Assembly: GCA_934590135.1 (NCBI GenBank)
Contig: CAKTOT010000057.1
Location: 1-14,742, forward strand
Source of the DNA: an uncultured Muribaculaceae bacterium
GTDB lineage: Bacteria; Bacteroidota; Bacteroidia; Bacteroidales; Muribaculaceae
Length of the DNA: 14,742 bases
Direction of reading: 5' to 3'
Below the pieces are notes generated by a model. The model did no database searches. It was given only the letters and a program-made list of their open reading frames with translations, and had not been told where the DNA came from. Shown here in pieces: positions 13,820-14,742 of the stretch (the first letter of the stretch is position 1; every line of letters starts with the position of its first letter). A program made the position numbers and the translations under genes.

Positions 13820-14742
13820 TCAGGCTTTCTTGGGGCGGGAGAGGACGAGGGCGTACAGCAGAATGTATGCGGCTGCGGCTGCGGTGAGCCAGAATCCGGC
13901 AAGTATGCCGCAGTCTTTGGCGATAAGGCCTTGGATGAATGGAAGAATACCTCCGCCGCAAACCATAGCCATAAACAATCCGGATGCTACGGCGGTATAC
14001 TTGCCGAGACCTTCAACGGCGAGGTTGAAAATTGCTCCCCACATCACTGATGTGCACAGACCGCATAGGATCAAGAATATGGCGTTGGCCGGAATTTGGA
14101 CTGAGAAGAATGTTAGTCCCGTGGCTTCGAAGCCGAAGAAGTCGGTGGATGTCTCGGGCATATATATGCCGATGATAAGCAGACAGATGGCAACAGCGGA
14201 TGTCACAGTGAGCATGGTGCGCGAGGATATGCGATTGCCTACGGCTCCGCCGATGAGACGGCCGACAAGCATTAGCAGCCAGTAGATTCCGGCGACGCTG
14301 CCTGCTATGATGGCAGGTGCCTGGGCGTTGGAGCTGACGGCGGGACTATTCTCGACATATTGTAGTGTCCAATTGGCGATGCCGACTTCGATGCCTACAT
14401 AGCAGAATATGGCGATGACGCCGAATGTGAAGTTGCGATAACGGAACGCTTCGGTGACTCTGATTTCTTCGTACGTTTCACCTGCTTTGTAAGGCTCGGG
14501 TAGATTGCTGACATATAGTATGATGAAGGCTACGGCAAAGATGCCCATGGCAAGGTAGAACACGGGATTGGCGGCTGAAATGGTGCTTGCCGTGCCTCCT
14601 AAGAGACTACCTACGATGACGGGGGCAAGTGTGGCGCCGATACTGTTGCATGCTCCGCCGAATTGTATGAATTGGTTGCCTTGATTTTGGTTTTTGCCCA
14701 GCGAGTTGAGCATAGGATTGACTACGGTGTTGAGCATACACA
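13820..14742 (-). CDS. FHS-family sugar MFS transporter, C-terminal part (N-terminus beyond window)
   Basis: Minus-strand frame open to the window edge; the first internal Met is at 14737, but the frame continues upstream (codon for Cys at 14738-14740), so the gene is cut by the window and only about 307 residues are present. Hydrophobic spans recur along the length, consistent with roughly the last eight or nine of 12 helices. The early segment MLNTVVNPMLNSLGKNQNQGNQFIQFGGACNSIGATLAPVIVGSLLG matches the pattern of FucP/GluP-like (fucose:H+ symporter family) permeases, with an Asn-Pro in a membrane helix and N-x-x-G-x-x-APxxG. VGRLIGGAVGNRIS is the MFS inter-helix basic motif of the second half. 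It imports a sugar across the inner membrane by proton symport; the sugar cannot be told. It is separated from the polysaccharide cluster by the tRNA gene and is probably unrelated to it. Confidence 0.88.
   Translation of the reverse strand, partial: CMLNTVVNPMLNSLGKNQNQGNQFIQFGGACNSIGATLAPVIVGSLLGGTASTISAANPVFYLAMGIFAVAFIILYVSNLPEPYKAGETYEEIRVTEAFRYRNFTFGVIAIFCYVGIEVGIANWTLQYVENSPAVSSNAQAPAIIAGSVAGIYWLLMLVGRLIGGAVGNRISSRTMLTVTSAVAICLLIIGIYMPETSTDFFGFEATGLTFFSVQIPANAIFLILCGLCTSVMWGAIFNLAVEGLGKYTAVASGLFMAMVCGGGILPFIQGLIAKDCGILAGFWLTAAAAAYILLYALVLSRPKKA

Noticed and set aside
1..14742. CRISPR array, insertion sequence, integrase, toxin-antitoxin or phage-defence genes
   Set aside because: No spaced direct repeats, transposase, recombinase or defence-family motifs were seen on either strand.

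Overview
This 14.7 kb window looks like a chromosomal piece of a Bacteroidales bacterium; a gut Muribaculaceae-like lineage is my guess from protein flavour, but I cannot fix the genus. The grounds are Bacteroidota-type promoters (TTTG, 19-20 bases, TAnnTTTG) in front of several genes, leaders without Shine-Dalgarno sequences, a BY-kinase Wzc with a Bacteroidota-style nucleotide site, a fused MDR-Gfo/Idh oxidoreductase, and an FHS-type sugar permease. Every gene I can support lies on the minus strand, so the transcription order is right to left.

Right flank (13.4-14.7 kb): the C-terminal part of an FHS-family sugar MFS permease, a 13-bp hairpin after it, then a complete tRNA-Ser(GGA) with its own promoter, an encoded CCA end and a strong terminator.

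Centre (0.8-13.3 kb): a Wzx/Wzy-type exopolysaccharide or capsule cluster. From a clear promoter with a hairpin-plus-U-tract leader it reads wza (outer-membrane export lipoprotein), wzc (co-polymerase and tyrosine autokinase), wzx (flippase) and wzy (polymerase). After a 260-base AT-rich gap come a GT32 glycosyltransferase, a 180-base gap, a GT4 glycosyltransferase and a CapK/PaaK-like adenylate-forming ligase. A bi-domain alcohol-dehydrogenase/Gfo-Idh-MocA oxidoreductase follows with its own promoter and a terminator. The inferred logic: repeat units built on undecaprenyl phosphate at the inner face are flipped by Wzx, polymerised by Wzy and exported through Wzc/Wza. The last two genes probably make or decorate an unusual sugar or acyl group.

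Left flank (1-0.58 kb): grpE, without its last residues, so the cluster sits between housekeeping genes. The cluster is compact: it has no priming phosphoglycosyltransferase, Wzb phosphatase, UpxY-type antiterminator, acyltransferase, carrier protein, integrase, IS element or CRISPR array within the window. The points most worth a second look are the ligase-oxidoreductase pair, the leader hairpin, and a hexamer repeat that encodes the phosphorylatable tyrosine tail of Wzc.
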